A stretch of 14,739 nt of DNA, taken from contig CALGUJ010000324.1 in NCBI GenBank assembly GCA_937902055.1, forward strand, positions 1-14,739, read 5' to 3'. The stretch comes from an uncultured Pelolinea sp. GTDB lineage: Bacteria; Chloroflexota; Anaerolineae; Anaerolineales; Anaerolineaceae. Below are positions 1-5,934 of this stretch, piece after piece. The notes beneath the pieces are model-generated. The model did no database searches and was not told the origin of the DNA. It saw only the letters and a list, made by a program, of their open reading frames with translations. The position numbers and the translations under genes are program-made. Each line of letters opens with the position of its first letter. Position 1 is the first letter of the stretch.

Positions 1-46
1 ACCACCGAGATCTACACTCTTTCCCTACACGACGCTCTTCCGATCT
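1..46 (+). other. Illumina TruSeq adapter remnant (sequencing artefact)
   Basis: From memory of the 58-base TruSeq universal (P5) adapter, these 46 bases equal its last 46 bases, ending in the diagnostic CGCTCTTCCGATCT. Biological sequence begins at 47. It is untrimmed library adapter carried into the assembly and should be masked. It also explains why the first gene has no start: the contig ends inside it. Confidence 0.97.
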
Positions 47-47
47 G

Positions 48-809
48 TGGGGCATTCACGACGACATCCGCAAAGCCTGGAAAGCAATGCTCAAGACATT
101 GCAGGACGAGTCGACGGAAAGCCGCGCCTGCGCGGCGGAGGCGGCGAAATTATTCAACCCTATGGAAAACGCCATGCGTGAAATGATTTACAAGGAAGAA
201 AACATTCTGTTCCCCAACGCGCTGGAACGCCTGAACGAGGCGGATTGGCGCTTCATCCATGCGCAGGAAGCGGATTTCGGTTTCAGCTACGTGACGCGCG
301 GGGCGGATTGGCCTGCGGCTGGCGCGATGGAATCTCAAAAATCCGCCGATGTAAAATTAAATCAACCTGTTGATGAAAAGAAAGAAGAAAGGACAATTCC
401 CATGAGCGATTTTCCCTTATCGACCGGAGACCTGACCCTCTCCCAGATCAATCTGATGTTGAAAACTTTGCCGGTGGACATCACTTTTGTCGATGAAAAC
501 GACACGGTGCGCTATTTCTCCGAGACACCTGAACGCATTTTCAAGCGCACACCGGCCATCATCGGACGCAAGGTGCAGAATTGCCATCCGCCAGCCAGCG
601 TGGACAAGGTGGTGCGCATTGTCGAGGATTTCCGCGCCGGAAAGCGCGATACGGCTGAGTTTTGGATCCAGATGGGCGGCAAGTTCATCCACATCCAATA
701 CTATGCCATGCGCGACGATGCAGGCAACTACCGCGGCACACTGGAAGTTTCGCAAGACCTGACCGAATTGCGCAAATTGGAAGGCGAACGACGCCTGCTC
801 GAAGAATAA
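48..809 (+). CDS. DUF438 / hemerythrin / PAS domain protein, 5'-truncated
   Basis: The frame is open from the adapter junction (48) to TAA at 807-809, giving 253 residues. The internal ATG at 87 is not the real start, because conserved sequence precedes it. The first residues, WGIHDDIRK, match the middle of a DUF438-associated hemerythrin-like (HHE) domain. They are followed by the family's second conserved block (KEENILFP, then DW, then FGFSYV), which carries Glu/His ligands of a di-iron centre. After a variable linker, about the last 125 residues look like a PAS domain (VDITFVDENDTVRYF, then GRKVQNCHPP, then FWIQMGGKFIHIQYYAMRD). Relatives are about 400-440 residues, so roughly 150 or more N-terminal residues (the DUF438 segment and half of the HHE domain) are missing. 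Such proteins are thought to be cytoplasmic oxygen, redox or iron-linked sensors; no output domain is visible. The partner and signal are unknown. Confidence 0.85.
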   Translation, partial: WGIHDDIRKAWKAMLKTLQDESTESRACAAEAAKLFNPMENAMREMIYKEENILFPNALERLNEADWRFIHAQEADFGFSYVTRGADWPAAGAMESQKSADVKLNQPVDEKKEERTIPMSDFPLSTGDLTLSQINLMLKTLPVDITFVDENDTVRYFSETPERIFKRTPAIIGRKVQNCHPPASVDKVVRIVEDFRAGKRDTAEFWIQMGGKFIHIQYYAMRDDAGNYRGTLEVSQDLTELRKLEGERRLLEE

Positions 810-833
810 TATAAGGAATGTAAATACCGCAAT

Positions 834-878
834 AAAAAAAGAGCGGTCCCTGAGCTATATTGAAGGGTCGCTCTTTTT
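834..878. terminator. bidirectional intrinsic terminator between convergent genes
   Basis: An A-rich run leads into AAAAAGAGCG-GTCCCT, a loop, then AGGG-TCGCTCTTTTT, forming a stem of about 14 bp with a small bulge. It ends in a T-run on the plus strand and, read the other way, in a T-run on the minus strand. It lies 25 bases after the stop of the PAS protein and 21 bases after the stop of the Fur-family gene, so it can end both transcripts. Confidence 0.85.
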
Positions 879-898
879 GCATTTCTTTGAAATTTAAA

Positions 899-1288
899 TT
901 ATTTCTCAATTTTCGCCCGGCACTCCGGGCAGTACCCGAACAGCGCCAGATGCCTGGTGATCACGTGAAAACCGTGATTCATCTCGATCTTGTCGAACAA
1001 GTCTTCCACCGTGCCGTCTGTCAGATTGACGATCTTCCCGCAGGATTGGCACACCAGGTGATGGTGCGCGTCGTTGGTGCACAACTCGAAGACTTGCGCC
1101 CCGCGCCCGATATCCGTAATCGACACCTGGTTATCGTCCACCAGCCGGCGCAGAGCGCGGTAGACCGTGGAATGGTTGACAGCGGTGAACTTACTTTTAA
1201 CCGCCTGGTAGATCTCCACTTCGGTCAGGTGGGTGTGTTCATTTTTTAGAATATCCAGAATTTCGTTGGTTACGGAGGATGCGCGCAT
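899..1288 (-). CDS. Fur-family metal- or peroxide-responsive regulator
   Basis: This 129-residue protein has the usual length and layout of the Fur/PerR/Zur/Nur family. The N-terminal winged helix (about 1-70) includes the recognition helix region HSTVYRALRRLVDD (39-52). The dimerisation domain follows, with the His cluster HHH at 75-77. The structural zinc site is formed by C80-x2-C83 and C120-x2-C123. The second metal site would use H75/H77, H105/H108, E95/E102 and H113-type ligands; which metal it senses cannot be decided by eye. It lies 40 bases downstream of asd on the same strand and may be read through from lysC-asd. A TATAAT lies 11 bases before the ATG and there is no Shine-Dalgarno sequence, which suggests an additional near-leaderless transcript. 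It could regulate the nearby cobalt/nickel importer, whose promoter palindrome resembles nickel-type (Nur) boxes; that link is inference. Confidence 0.93.
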   Translation of the reverse strand: MRASSVTNEILDILKNEHTHLTEVEIYQAVKSKFTAVNHSTVYRALRRLVDDNQVSITDIGRGAQVFELCTNDAHHHLVCQSCGKIVNLTDGTVEDLFDKIEMNHGFHVITRHLALFGYCPECRAKIEK

Positions 1289-1299
1289 AATTAAACAAA

Positions 1300-1305
1300 A
1301 TTATA
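1300..1305 (-). promoter_or_regulatory. -10 element giving a near-leaderless transcript of the Fur-family gene
   Basis: A perfect TATAAT on the minus strand ends 11 bases before the ATG at 1288, so transcription would begin about 4-5 bases before the start codon. No good -35 hexamer is visible 16-18 bases upstream, and no Shine-Dalgarno sequence lies between the element and the ATG. Confidence 0.4.
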
Positions 1306-1328
1306 TCCGCAAAATCCGGGCGCGAAAC

Positions 1329-2390
1329 CTAACCAAAATAACCTTTGGCCTTCAGCAATTCGGCATTCAGCACTGAGCCGCTGGCTGCCCCGCGCAGGGT
1401 ATTGTGCACCACCGCGACCAAACGGAAATCCAGGATGGGGCAGGGGCGCAGCCGCCCGATGCTGATGGCCATGCCGCTGCCCGCGTTTCGGTCGAGCCGC
1501 GGCTGGGGGCGGTCGGCTTCCTCGCGGTAAACCAGCGGTTGCTGCGGCGCGCTGGGCAGACGCTTGATCTCATCCGGCCAGGCGTAGGAGATCAAGGCGG
1601 CTTTAACCTCTTCCAGGCTGGCGGATTTAGCCAGTTTCACGGAGAGGCAGATGGTGTGCCCGTCGCTGACCGCTACGCGGTTGGCCTGCGCGCTGATGGT
1701 CATGGGCGCGCTGATGCGTTCTTTCCCATTCATCTTTCCCAACAGCAGGCGCGGTTCCAGTTCCAGCTTTTTCTCCTCGCCTTCGATCAATGGCACCACA
1801 TTGTCCGCGATGGCCAGGTAGGGCAGGCCGGGGTAACCGGCGCCGGAGACGGCTTGCATGCTGACCAGAAAAACCTTCTCAATCCTAAAAGTTTCATTCA
1901 GAACTTTGAGCGGAAAAACCGCGCCGCTGGTTGTGCAGTTGGGGCTGGTAATGATCAGTCCATCCCAACCGCGTTTCTTCTTTTGCTCATCCAGCAGCGC
2001 CAGGTGCTCGGCGTTGATCTCCGGGATCATTACCGGTATATCTTCTTCATAACGATAAGCGGACGAGTTGGAACAGACGATGTAACCGGCGCGCGCGAAC
2101 TCGGGCTCGATGTCGCGCGCGATATCTGCCGGCAGTGCTGAGAATACCACCCCCGCGTTCACCGGTGGGACGGCCGGGAGCACCTGCATATCGCGCACCG
2201 CGTCCGGCATGTTGCCTTCCTGGCGCCAGTAGCATGCATCCGAATATTTCCTGCCGGCGCTGCGATCGGAGCCGGTCAGCGCGCTGATCTCGAACCAGGG
2301 ATGATTGCTCAATAATTGCACGAAACGCTGGCCGACCATGCCGGTGGCGCCCAGAATGGCAGCTTTAACTTTGGGTTGGTTTGTTTCCAT
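1329..2390 (-). CDS. asd: aspartate-semialdehyde dehydrogenase (archaeal/fungal type)
   Basis: The enzyme makes L-aspartate-4-semialdehyde from aspartyl phosphate with NADPH, the second step of the pathway to lysine, threonine, methionine and isoleucine. The 353-residue protein shows the nucleotide-binding loop GATGMVG (14-20), the catalytic cysteine C152 in SPNCTTSG, the substrate-binding region SMQAVSGAGYPG, and the active-site His H245 in VSDGHT. The SPNCTT form with the VSDGHT block, and the overall length, fit the archaeal/fungal-type subfamily (as in TIGR00978) better than the Escherichia coli type. The ATG at 2390 is preceded by AAGAGGT eight bases upstream, inside the end of lysC. The gene overlaps lysC by 26 bases, which implies translational coupling in a lysC-asd operon. 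All catalytic residues named are present. Confidence 0.96.
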   Translation of the reverse strand: METNQPKVKAAILGATGMVGQRFVQLLSNHPWFEISALTGSDRSAGRKYSDACYWRQEGNMPDAVRDMQVLPAVPPVNAGVVFSALPADIARDIEPEFARAGYIVCSNSSAYRYEEDIPVMIPEINAEHLALLDEQKKKRGWDGLIITSPNCTTSGAVFPLKVLNETFRIEKVFLVSMQAVSGAGYPGLPYLAIADNVVPLIEGEEKKLELEPRLLLGKMNGKERISAPMTISAQANRVAVSDGHTICLSVKLAKSASLEEVKAALISYAWPDEIKRLPSAPQQPLVYREEADRPQPRLDRNAGSGMAISIGRLRPCPILDFRLVAVVHNTLRGAASGSVLNAELLKAKGYFG

Positions 2391-3825
2391 TGATGATTAC
2401 CTCTTGATGCAGTTGTTGGATTGCCAGTTTTGCGTCCTGGCTGTCGACGACTAACGAAATGCTGTATTCTGATGAACCCTGGGCGATGGCGATCACATTG
2501 ATCATGCGGCTGCCCAGGGCGTTAAAAACCCGCGCCGAAACACCGGGCGTCTGGCGCATGCCCGAGCCGATCACGGTGATGATGACCACGTCTGAATGAA
2601 TTTGGATGCCGTTGATATCGCCGCGCTCGATCTCGCTGCCCAGGCTGCGCAGCAAAGCGGCCTGTACTTTTTCTTCCACCTCAGCCGGCACTACAAAGCA
2701 AATGGATTGCTCGGAGGAAGATTGCGAGATCATCAGCACGCTGGCGCCCACTTCCGCCACCGCGCCGAAGGTGCGCGCGGCCACGCCGGGCACTCCCAAC
2801 ATGCCGCGCCCCTCGATCGTGAAAATGCTCAGGTTCTTGATGCCGGAGACCGAAGTGAGCTTGCCGCGCAGGGCGTCGGATTGGCTGCTGATGCGCGTGC
2901 CGGGGTGGCTGGGATTGAAAGTGTTCATCACGCGCAGCGGGATGTTTTTACTGACGATGGGTTGGATGGTTTTGGGGTGCAGCACCTTGGCGCCGAAATA
3001 TGCCATCTCGCTCATTTCATCATAGGTCAATTCGGGGATCACGCGCGCGTCCGGCACGATGTTCGGGTCGGCGGTCATCACGCCGTCCACATCCGTGCAA
3101 TTCCATACTTCGCTCGCGTCCAGGCAGTCCGCCAGCAGCGAAGCGCTGTAATCGCTGCCACCGCGCCCCAATGTGGTGGTGATGCCGTCTTCTGTTGCGC
3201 CGATGAAACCTGTTACCACCGGGATGATGCCCTGTTCCAGCATTGGCTGCAGCTTGGCGGAAACCTGGCGGCAGGTGAAATCGAGCAGCGGGCGGGCATT
3301 TTGGAAATTGCCGTCGGTCACGATTAACCCGGCCGCGTCCACCGCCTGGCTGCGCAAGCCGATCTGCTGCAGGCAGGCGCTGAAAATCTTGGCATTCATG
3401 CGCTCGCCCAGGCTGGAGATGGTGTCCATGCCGCGCGGCGTGACCTCGCCCATCACCTGGATGCTGTCGCAAAAGGCTTTCAGGGTGGCTAGTTGTTGGT
3501 CGATCACGGCGCAAAGGCCCTCTTGCAGTTCCTGGGGCGCCAATGCGCGAATCGCCTCGAAATGGCGCTGGCGCAGTTTGGCAATGTGCTCCTGGTATTC
3601 GGCGGTTTTGCAGTCCAGGGCAGCTTGCGCGCAGGCGATCAGGGTGTTGGTCACCCCATTCATGGCCGAAACCACCGCGATGATGCGCTCCCACTTCGGG
3701 CGTTCTTCCTGGATGATTGCGGCAGCCTGGCGCATGGCATCCGGGCTGCCCACGGAAGTGCCGCCGAATTTCAACAGCAGGGTCTTGCAGGTTTTTTTGT
3801 TCGATTGTGCATCTGGGTCCGCCAT
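2365..3825 (-). CDS. lysC: aspartate kinase, monofunctional, with two ACT domains
   Basis: Aspartokinase phosphorylates L-aspartate, the entry step to lysine, threonine, methionine and isoleucine. The 486-residue product has the kinase signature KFGGTSVG (19-26), the substrate and ATP motif TTLGRGGSDYSA (217-228), and the WNCTDVDGVMTADP block (241-254). Two C-terminal ACT domains lie at about 335-400 and 412-480 (GVPGVAARTF and QTPGVSARVF), the expected site of feedback by Thr or Lys. No homoserine dehydrogenase domain is fused, and the effector cannot be read from the sequence. I placed the start at the ATG at 3825 because AGAGGTG sits just upstream. The frame stays open 70 codons further, but that stretch crosses an intrinsic terminator and so belongs to the leader. 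The gene overlaps asd and is probably controlled by the attenuator upstream. Confidence 0.95.
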   Translation of the reverse strand: MADPDAQSNKKTCKTLLLKFGGTSVGSPDAMRQAAAIIQEERPKWERIIAVVSAMNGVTNTLIACAQAALDCKTAEYQEHIAKLRQRHFEAIRALAPQELQEGLCAVIDQQLATLKAFCDSIQVMGEVTPRGMDTISSLGERMNAKIFSACLQQIGLRSQAVDAAGLIVTDGNFQNARPLLDFTCRQVSAKLQPMLEQGIIPVVTGFIGATEDGITTTLGRGGSDYSASLLADCLDASEVWNCTDVDGVMTADPNIVPDARVIPELTYDEMSEMAYFGAKVLHPKTIQPIVSKNIPLRVMNTFNPSHPGTRISSQSDALRGKLTSVSGIKNLSIFTIEGRGMLGVPGVAARTFGAVAEVGASVLMISQSSSEQSICFVVPAEVEEKVQAALLRSLGSEIERGDINGIQIHSDVVIITVIGSGMRQTPGVSARVFNALGSRMINVIAIAQGSSEYSISLVVDSQDAKLAIQQLHQEVIINGNKPTQS

Positions 3826-3828
3826 ACT

Positions 3829-3835
3829 CACCTCT
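3829..3835 (-). promoter_or_regulatory. ribosome binding site deciding the lysC start
   Basis: AGAGGTG on the minus strand ends three bases before the ATG at 3825; the GAGG core gives normal spacing. It rules out upstream in-frame starts, which would translate through the attenuator hairpin. Confidence 0.75.
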
Positions 3836-3848
3836 TTGTTGTTTGGTT

Positions 3849-3918
3849 GCAGATAAGAAAAAAGCCTCGATGGGTTCGAGGCTTTTCTAAAATTCCCTGG
3901 GTGCAGTTGCTTATCTGC
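3849..3918 (-). repeat. 9-bp inverted repeat enclosing the lysC attenuator
   Basis: GCAGATAAG (transcript side, 3918-3910) and CTTATCTGC (3857-3849) are perfect complements that flank the terminator hairpin. The upstream arm contains the TAA of the leader ORF, so a terminating ribosome would block this long-range pairing. It may be a further alternative structure of the leader, or chance. Confidence 0.5.
3854..3888 (-). terminator. intrinsic terminator (attenuator) in the lysC leader
   Basis: On the minus strand, AAAAGCCTCGA, loop ACCCA, then TCGAGGCTTTTTT form an 11-bp stem followed by a T-run, about 30 bases before the lysC ATG. A terminator inside the 5' leader implies conditional read-through. 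The loop and first bases of the 3' arm (CCCATC) are complementary to GATGGG inside the leader ORF near 3935, so a competing antiterminator is possible. No convergent gene ends here, so a simple end-of-gene role is unlikely. The hairpin is nearly symmetric and could also act on the plus strand. Confidence 0.85.
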
Positions 3919-4024
3919 TGGAATCCGTGCGTGCCTGTTCAGCCCATCCATCTCGAGTGAGATGAGTTGATGTAGTACCAGTACCCATGCCGGTAGTGCC
4001 ACCGAACAGACGCATTGTTTCCAT
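3911..4024 (-). CDS. predicted threonine-rich leader peptide of the lysC attenuator
   Basis: This 37-codon ORF starts at an ATG predicted only about four bases downstream of the transcription start and ends at TAA, 20 bases before the terminator hairpin. Nine residues are Thr, seven of them within positions 10-23 (GGTTGMGTGTTSTHLT). No domain is recognisable. The position between promoter and terminator, the clustered codons for an end product of the pathway, and the absence of any other gene all fit a ribosome-stalling leader peptide like thrL of enterobacteria. No Shine-Dalgarno precedes the first ATG; translation could be leaderless, or begin at the ATG at 4015. A 6-bp hairpin CATCTC-ACTC-GAGATG lies at the end of the Thr stretch and could be the pause structure. 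I know of no described homologue. Confidence 0.6.
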   Translation of the reverse strand: METMRLFGGTTGMGTGTTSTHLTRDGWAEQARTDSSR

Positions 4025-4034
4025 AATGGGTGCA

Positions 4035-4063
4035 TTTATACCATTGTGTGGACAATGAGTCAA
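4035..4063 (-). promoter_or_regulatory. lysC-asd promoter with a dyad in its spacer
   Basis: On the minus strand TTGACT (4063-4058), a spacer of exactly 17 bases, then TATAAA (4040-4035) form a near-consensus housekeeping promoter; transcription would start near 4028. The spacer is almost entirely a perfect dyad CATTGT-N4-ACAATG (4042-4057), a position where a bound repressor would block RNA polymerase. The regulator is unknown. Confidence 0.75.
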
Positions 4064-4085
4064 GAAATTGAGGGAAATTGATGAG

Positions 4086-4119
4086 AATCCTTTCAATTCC
4101 GATAAAAAGGATTTATAAT
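4086..4119 (+). promoter_or_regulatory. cbiMQO promoter with an inverted repeat
   Basis: TATAAT at 4114-4119 with a weak -35 (TTTCAA, 4091-4096, 17-base spacing). AATCCTTT (4086-4093) and AAAGGATT (4106-4113) form a perfect 8-bp inverted repeat across the -35 and spacer. Transcription would begin near 4126, leaving about 40 bases of leader, too short for a cobalamin riboswitch. Confidence 0.55.
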
Positions 4120-4120
4120 A

Positions 4121-4143
4121 TGCAATATATTGCAATAGCAATA
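4121..4143 (+). promoter_or_regulatory. palindromic operator candidate of the metal importer
   Basis: TGCAATATATTGCA (4121-4134) is a perfect 14-base palindrome directly after the -10 and over the predicted transcription start. GCAATA occurs three times (4122, 4132, 4138). A repressor here would shut off cbiMQO. The motif TGCAA-N4-TTGCAA is close to the nickel-responsive Nur box (TTGCAA-N5-TTGCAA, from memory) but the gap is one base shorter. NikR is an alternative binder. Confidence 0.5.
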
Positions 4144-4154
4144 AATATTTTTCC

Positions 4155-4160
4155 TGAGGT
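4155..4160 (+). promoter_or_regulatory. ribosome binding site upstream of cbiM
   Basis: TGAGGT lies five bases before the ATG at 4166. The alternative in-frame ATG at 4184, which would give the Met-His N-terminus typical of the family, has no such site. Confidence 0.6.
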
Positions 4161-4165
4161 TTGAT

Positions 4166-5113
4166 ATGAAAGCACCTATTCCTATGCACATTCCGGACGG
4201 ATTTTTATCCATTCCAGTTGCCGGAATCCTTTGGCTGGTCAGCCTGGTATTTATTTTTGTCGCATTAAAGAAAGCCGGTAGGGAGATTGGCGAAAATAAA
4301 CTGCCGCTGGTAGGCGTTCTGGCAGCTGCCATCTTCGCCGGCCAGATGTTGAATTTCTCTGTCTCGGGCGGTACCTCCGGCCACCTGTTAGGCGCGGCGC
4401 TGGCAGTGCTGCTGGTGGGACCATGGTCGGCGGTTTTGATCATGACCAGTGTGGTAGTCGTGCAGGCTCTGGTATTCCAGGACGGCGGCATCCTGACCTT
4501 GGGCGCCAACCTGTTCAACATGGCCGTGGTGGGGATGGCCGTGGCGTATTTCGTTTCCAGCCTGTTCCGCCGCTGGTTCGGCAACAGCCGTTGGGCGATC
4601 CTGCTGACCGCTTTCGCTGCCGGATGGTTCTCCATTTTCGTCGCAGCCCTGGCGGCTTCATTGGAATTGGCATTTTCCGGAACCTCTCCCGCCAATATCG
4701 CCATACCGGCCATGGCTGGCGTACATGCCCTGATCGGCATCGGCGAAGGGTTGATCACGCTGGGCGCGGTCAGCCTGCTGATGGCCTCCAGACCGCAATT
4801 GGTCGACCGGGAATCCAAAGAAACCGTTAAATCATCCGTGGTATGGGTTGCCGGCTTGATCTTCACTGTTGTTCTACTGGTCTTTTCACCTTTGGCTTCC
4901 TCCAAACCGGACGGCCTGGAATGGGTGGCGGAGAAATTTGGATTTTTGATCATGGCGCAGGATGCTTCTTACCATATCATCCCCGATTACGTCATGCCGG
5001 GTATTCAAAATGAAGCTATGGCAACCATCGCGGCAGGCGCGATCGGCGTCCTGATCGTGATCGCGGTGGTTACGCTGCTCACCAAGCGCAGAAAACTGGC
5101 TGAAAATAAATAA
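4166..5113 (+). CDS. cbiM: cobalt/nickel ECF importer substrate-binding subunit with PDGLE domain
   Basis: The S component of an energy-coupling-factor importer binds Co2+ or Ni2+ in the cytoplasmic membrane. Of 315 residues, about 7-210 form the CbiM/NikM core: MHIPDGFLS (7-15), the strongly conserved VSGGTSGHLLG (66-76) with metal-ligand candidate H73, and GVHALIGIGEG (185-195). About 245-305 are a CbiN-like PDGLE domain (KPDGLEWVAEKFGF) with a final membrane helix and a basic tail, so the small CbiN function is fused. In the family, metal is bound by the N-terminal amine and His of a terminal Met-His; here the best start adds six residues (MKAPIP) in front. Either those are trimmed or translation begins at 4184. 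First gene of an overlapping operon; cobalt versus nickel is undecided. Confidence 0.93.
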   Translation: MKAPIPMHIPDGFLSIPVAGILWLVSLVFIFVALKKAGREIGENKLPLVGVLAAAIFAGQMLNFSVSGGTSGHLLGAALAVLLVGPWSAVLIMTSVVVVQALVFQDGGILTLGANLFNMAVVGMAVAYFVSSLFRRWFGNSRWAILLTAFAAGWFSIFVAALAASLELAFSGTSPANIAIPAMAGVHALIGIGEGLITLGAVSLLMASRPQLVDRESKETVKSSVVWVAGLIFTVVLLVFSPLASSKPDGLEWVAEKFGFLIMAQDASYHIIPDYVMPGIQNEAMATIAAGAIGVLIVIAVVTLLTKRRKLAENK

Positions 5114-5934
5114 TGCCGGTCGGCACCATTCAGCGGGCATCATATCTGCAGGGCAGAAGCATCCTGCATCAGTGTGATGCCCGTGTTAAATTTGCGCTCC
5201 TGATTTCTTTTTTATTGACAGCAGCTTTTTTGCCCATCGGCGCCTGGATGGTTTATGGGTTGCTGGCTGGGCTGCTGGCTGTGGGGGTGTTGGCTTCCGA
5301 CCTGCCGGCTGCTGTGCTGCTGAAAAGGACTCTTATATTGGAGATACCGATCCTGTTGGTACTGCTGCCGCAGCTATTCCTGCGAAAGGGAAATTTTGTT
5401 ATCCTAACCGAAATCAAGGAATTTCAGATTGCCTTTTCATTGACCAATCTGGTTCGGGTTGTCAGCTTGTTGATCCGTTCTTACATTTCATTGGGTTTTG
5501 CGGTGCTGATCACGGCTGTAACCCGATTCGAAGACTTGCTGGCAGGCATGCGCGCCTGCGGACTGCCGCGCTTGTTGGCGGCGATTTTTGCGTTGATGTG
5601 GCGTTATCTTTTCGTTTTGATCGAAGAAATGGAACGCATGACACAAGCGCGCGCCAGCCGCAGCGCAAGCTCTGAAGACACAAGCACACGCACCGGTGGT
5701 TCCTTTGGCTGGCGGGCGCAGGTCACCGGCGGCATGGCCGGGGCGCTGCTGCTGCGTACGTTGGAAAGAAGCGAACGCATCTATCAGGCCATGCAGGCGC
5801 GCGGTTATGATGGCGAAGTACGCCTCGGTTATGCGGGCGAACCGCTTACCCATGGGCAGAAGGCCGCCATGTTGTTGATGCTGTTGATGGGCATTGCGCT
5901 CGTGTTGATCGCTTATGGGATGAATGGCGGATGA
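5113..5934 (+). CDS. cbiQ: ECF importer transmembrane coupling subunit (CbiQ/EcfT)
   Basis: This 273-residue membrane protein is the T component that links the metal-binding subunit to the ATPases. Hydrophobic helices lie at about 26-63, 73-90, 112-136, 150-172 and 249-270. The two coupling-helix signatures of the family are visible: QARASR (178-183) and MQARGYDG (227-234), which dock in the ATPase grooves. The ATG at 5113 shares one base with the cbiM stop (TAATG), so translation is coupled; the stop overlaps cbiO by four bases (ATGA). Length and motifs are normal. Confidence 0.94.
   Translation: MPVGTIQRASYLQGRSILHQCDARVKFALLISFLLTAAFLPIGAWMVYGLLAGLLAVGVLASDLPAAVLLKRTLILEIPILLVLLPQLFLRKGNFVILTEIKEFQIAFSLTNLVRVVSLLIRSYISLGFAVLITAVTRFEDLLAGMRACGLPRLLAAIFALMWRYLFVLIEEMERMTQARASRSASSEDTSTRTGGSFGWRAQVTGGMAGALLLRTLERSERIYQAMQARGYDGEVRLGYAGEPLTHGQKAAMLLMLLMGIALVLIAYGMNGG

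Noticed and set aside
2596..3960. Several long plus-strand open frames opposite lysC
   Set aside because: They are shadow frames caused by GC-rich codon usage of lysC; no recognisable domain or ribosome site.
3985..4010. T-box-like string GGTGGCACTACCGG in the lysC leader
   Set aside because: It resembles the T-box core only loosely, lies about 25 bases from the transcript start with no room for a specifier stem, and is not next to the terminator. It is explained as coding for the Gly/Thr part of the leader peptide.
3826..4035. 70-codon upstream extension of lysC
   Set aside because: It runs through the terminator hairpin and the leader promoter's downstream region, and it lacks aspartokinase similarity. 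The ATG at 3825 has a good ribosome site.
4120..4165. Cobalamin riboswitch upstream of cbiM
   Set aside because: The leader is only about 40 bases and shows no B12-box-like sequence.
4093..4953. 286-codon open frame antisense to cbiM
   Set aside because: It lies opposite a clear membrane protein gene, has no family resemblance, and the cbiM frame carries all conserved motifs.
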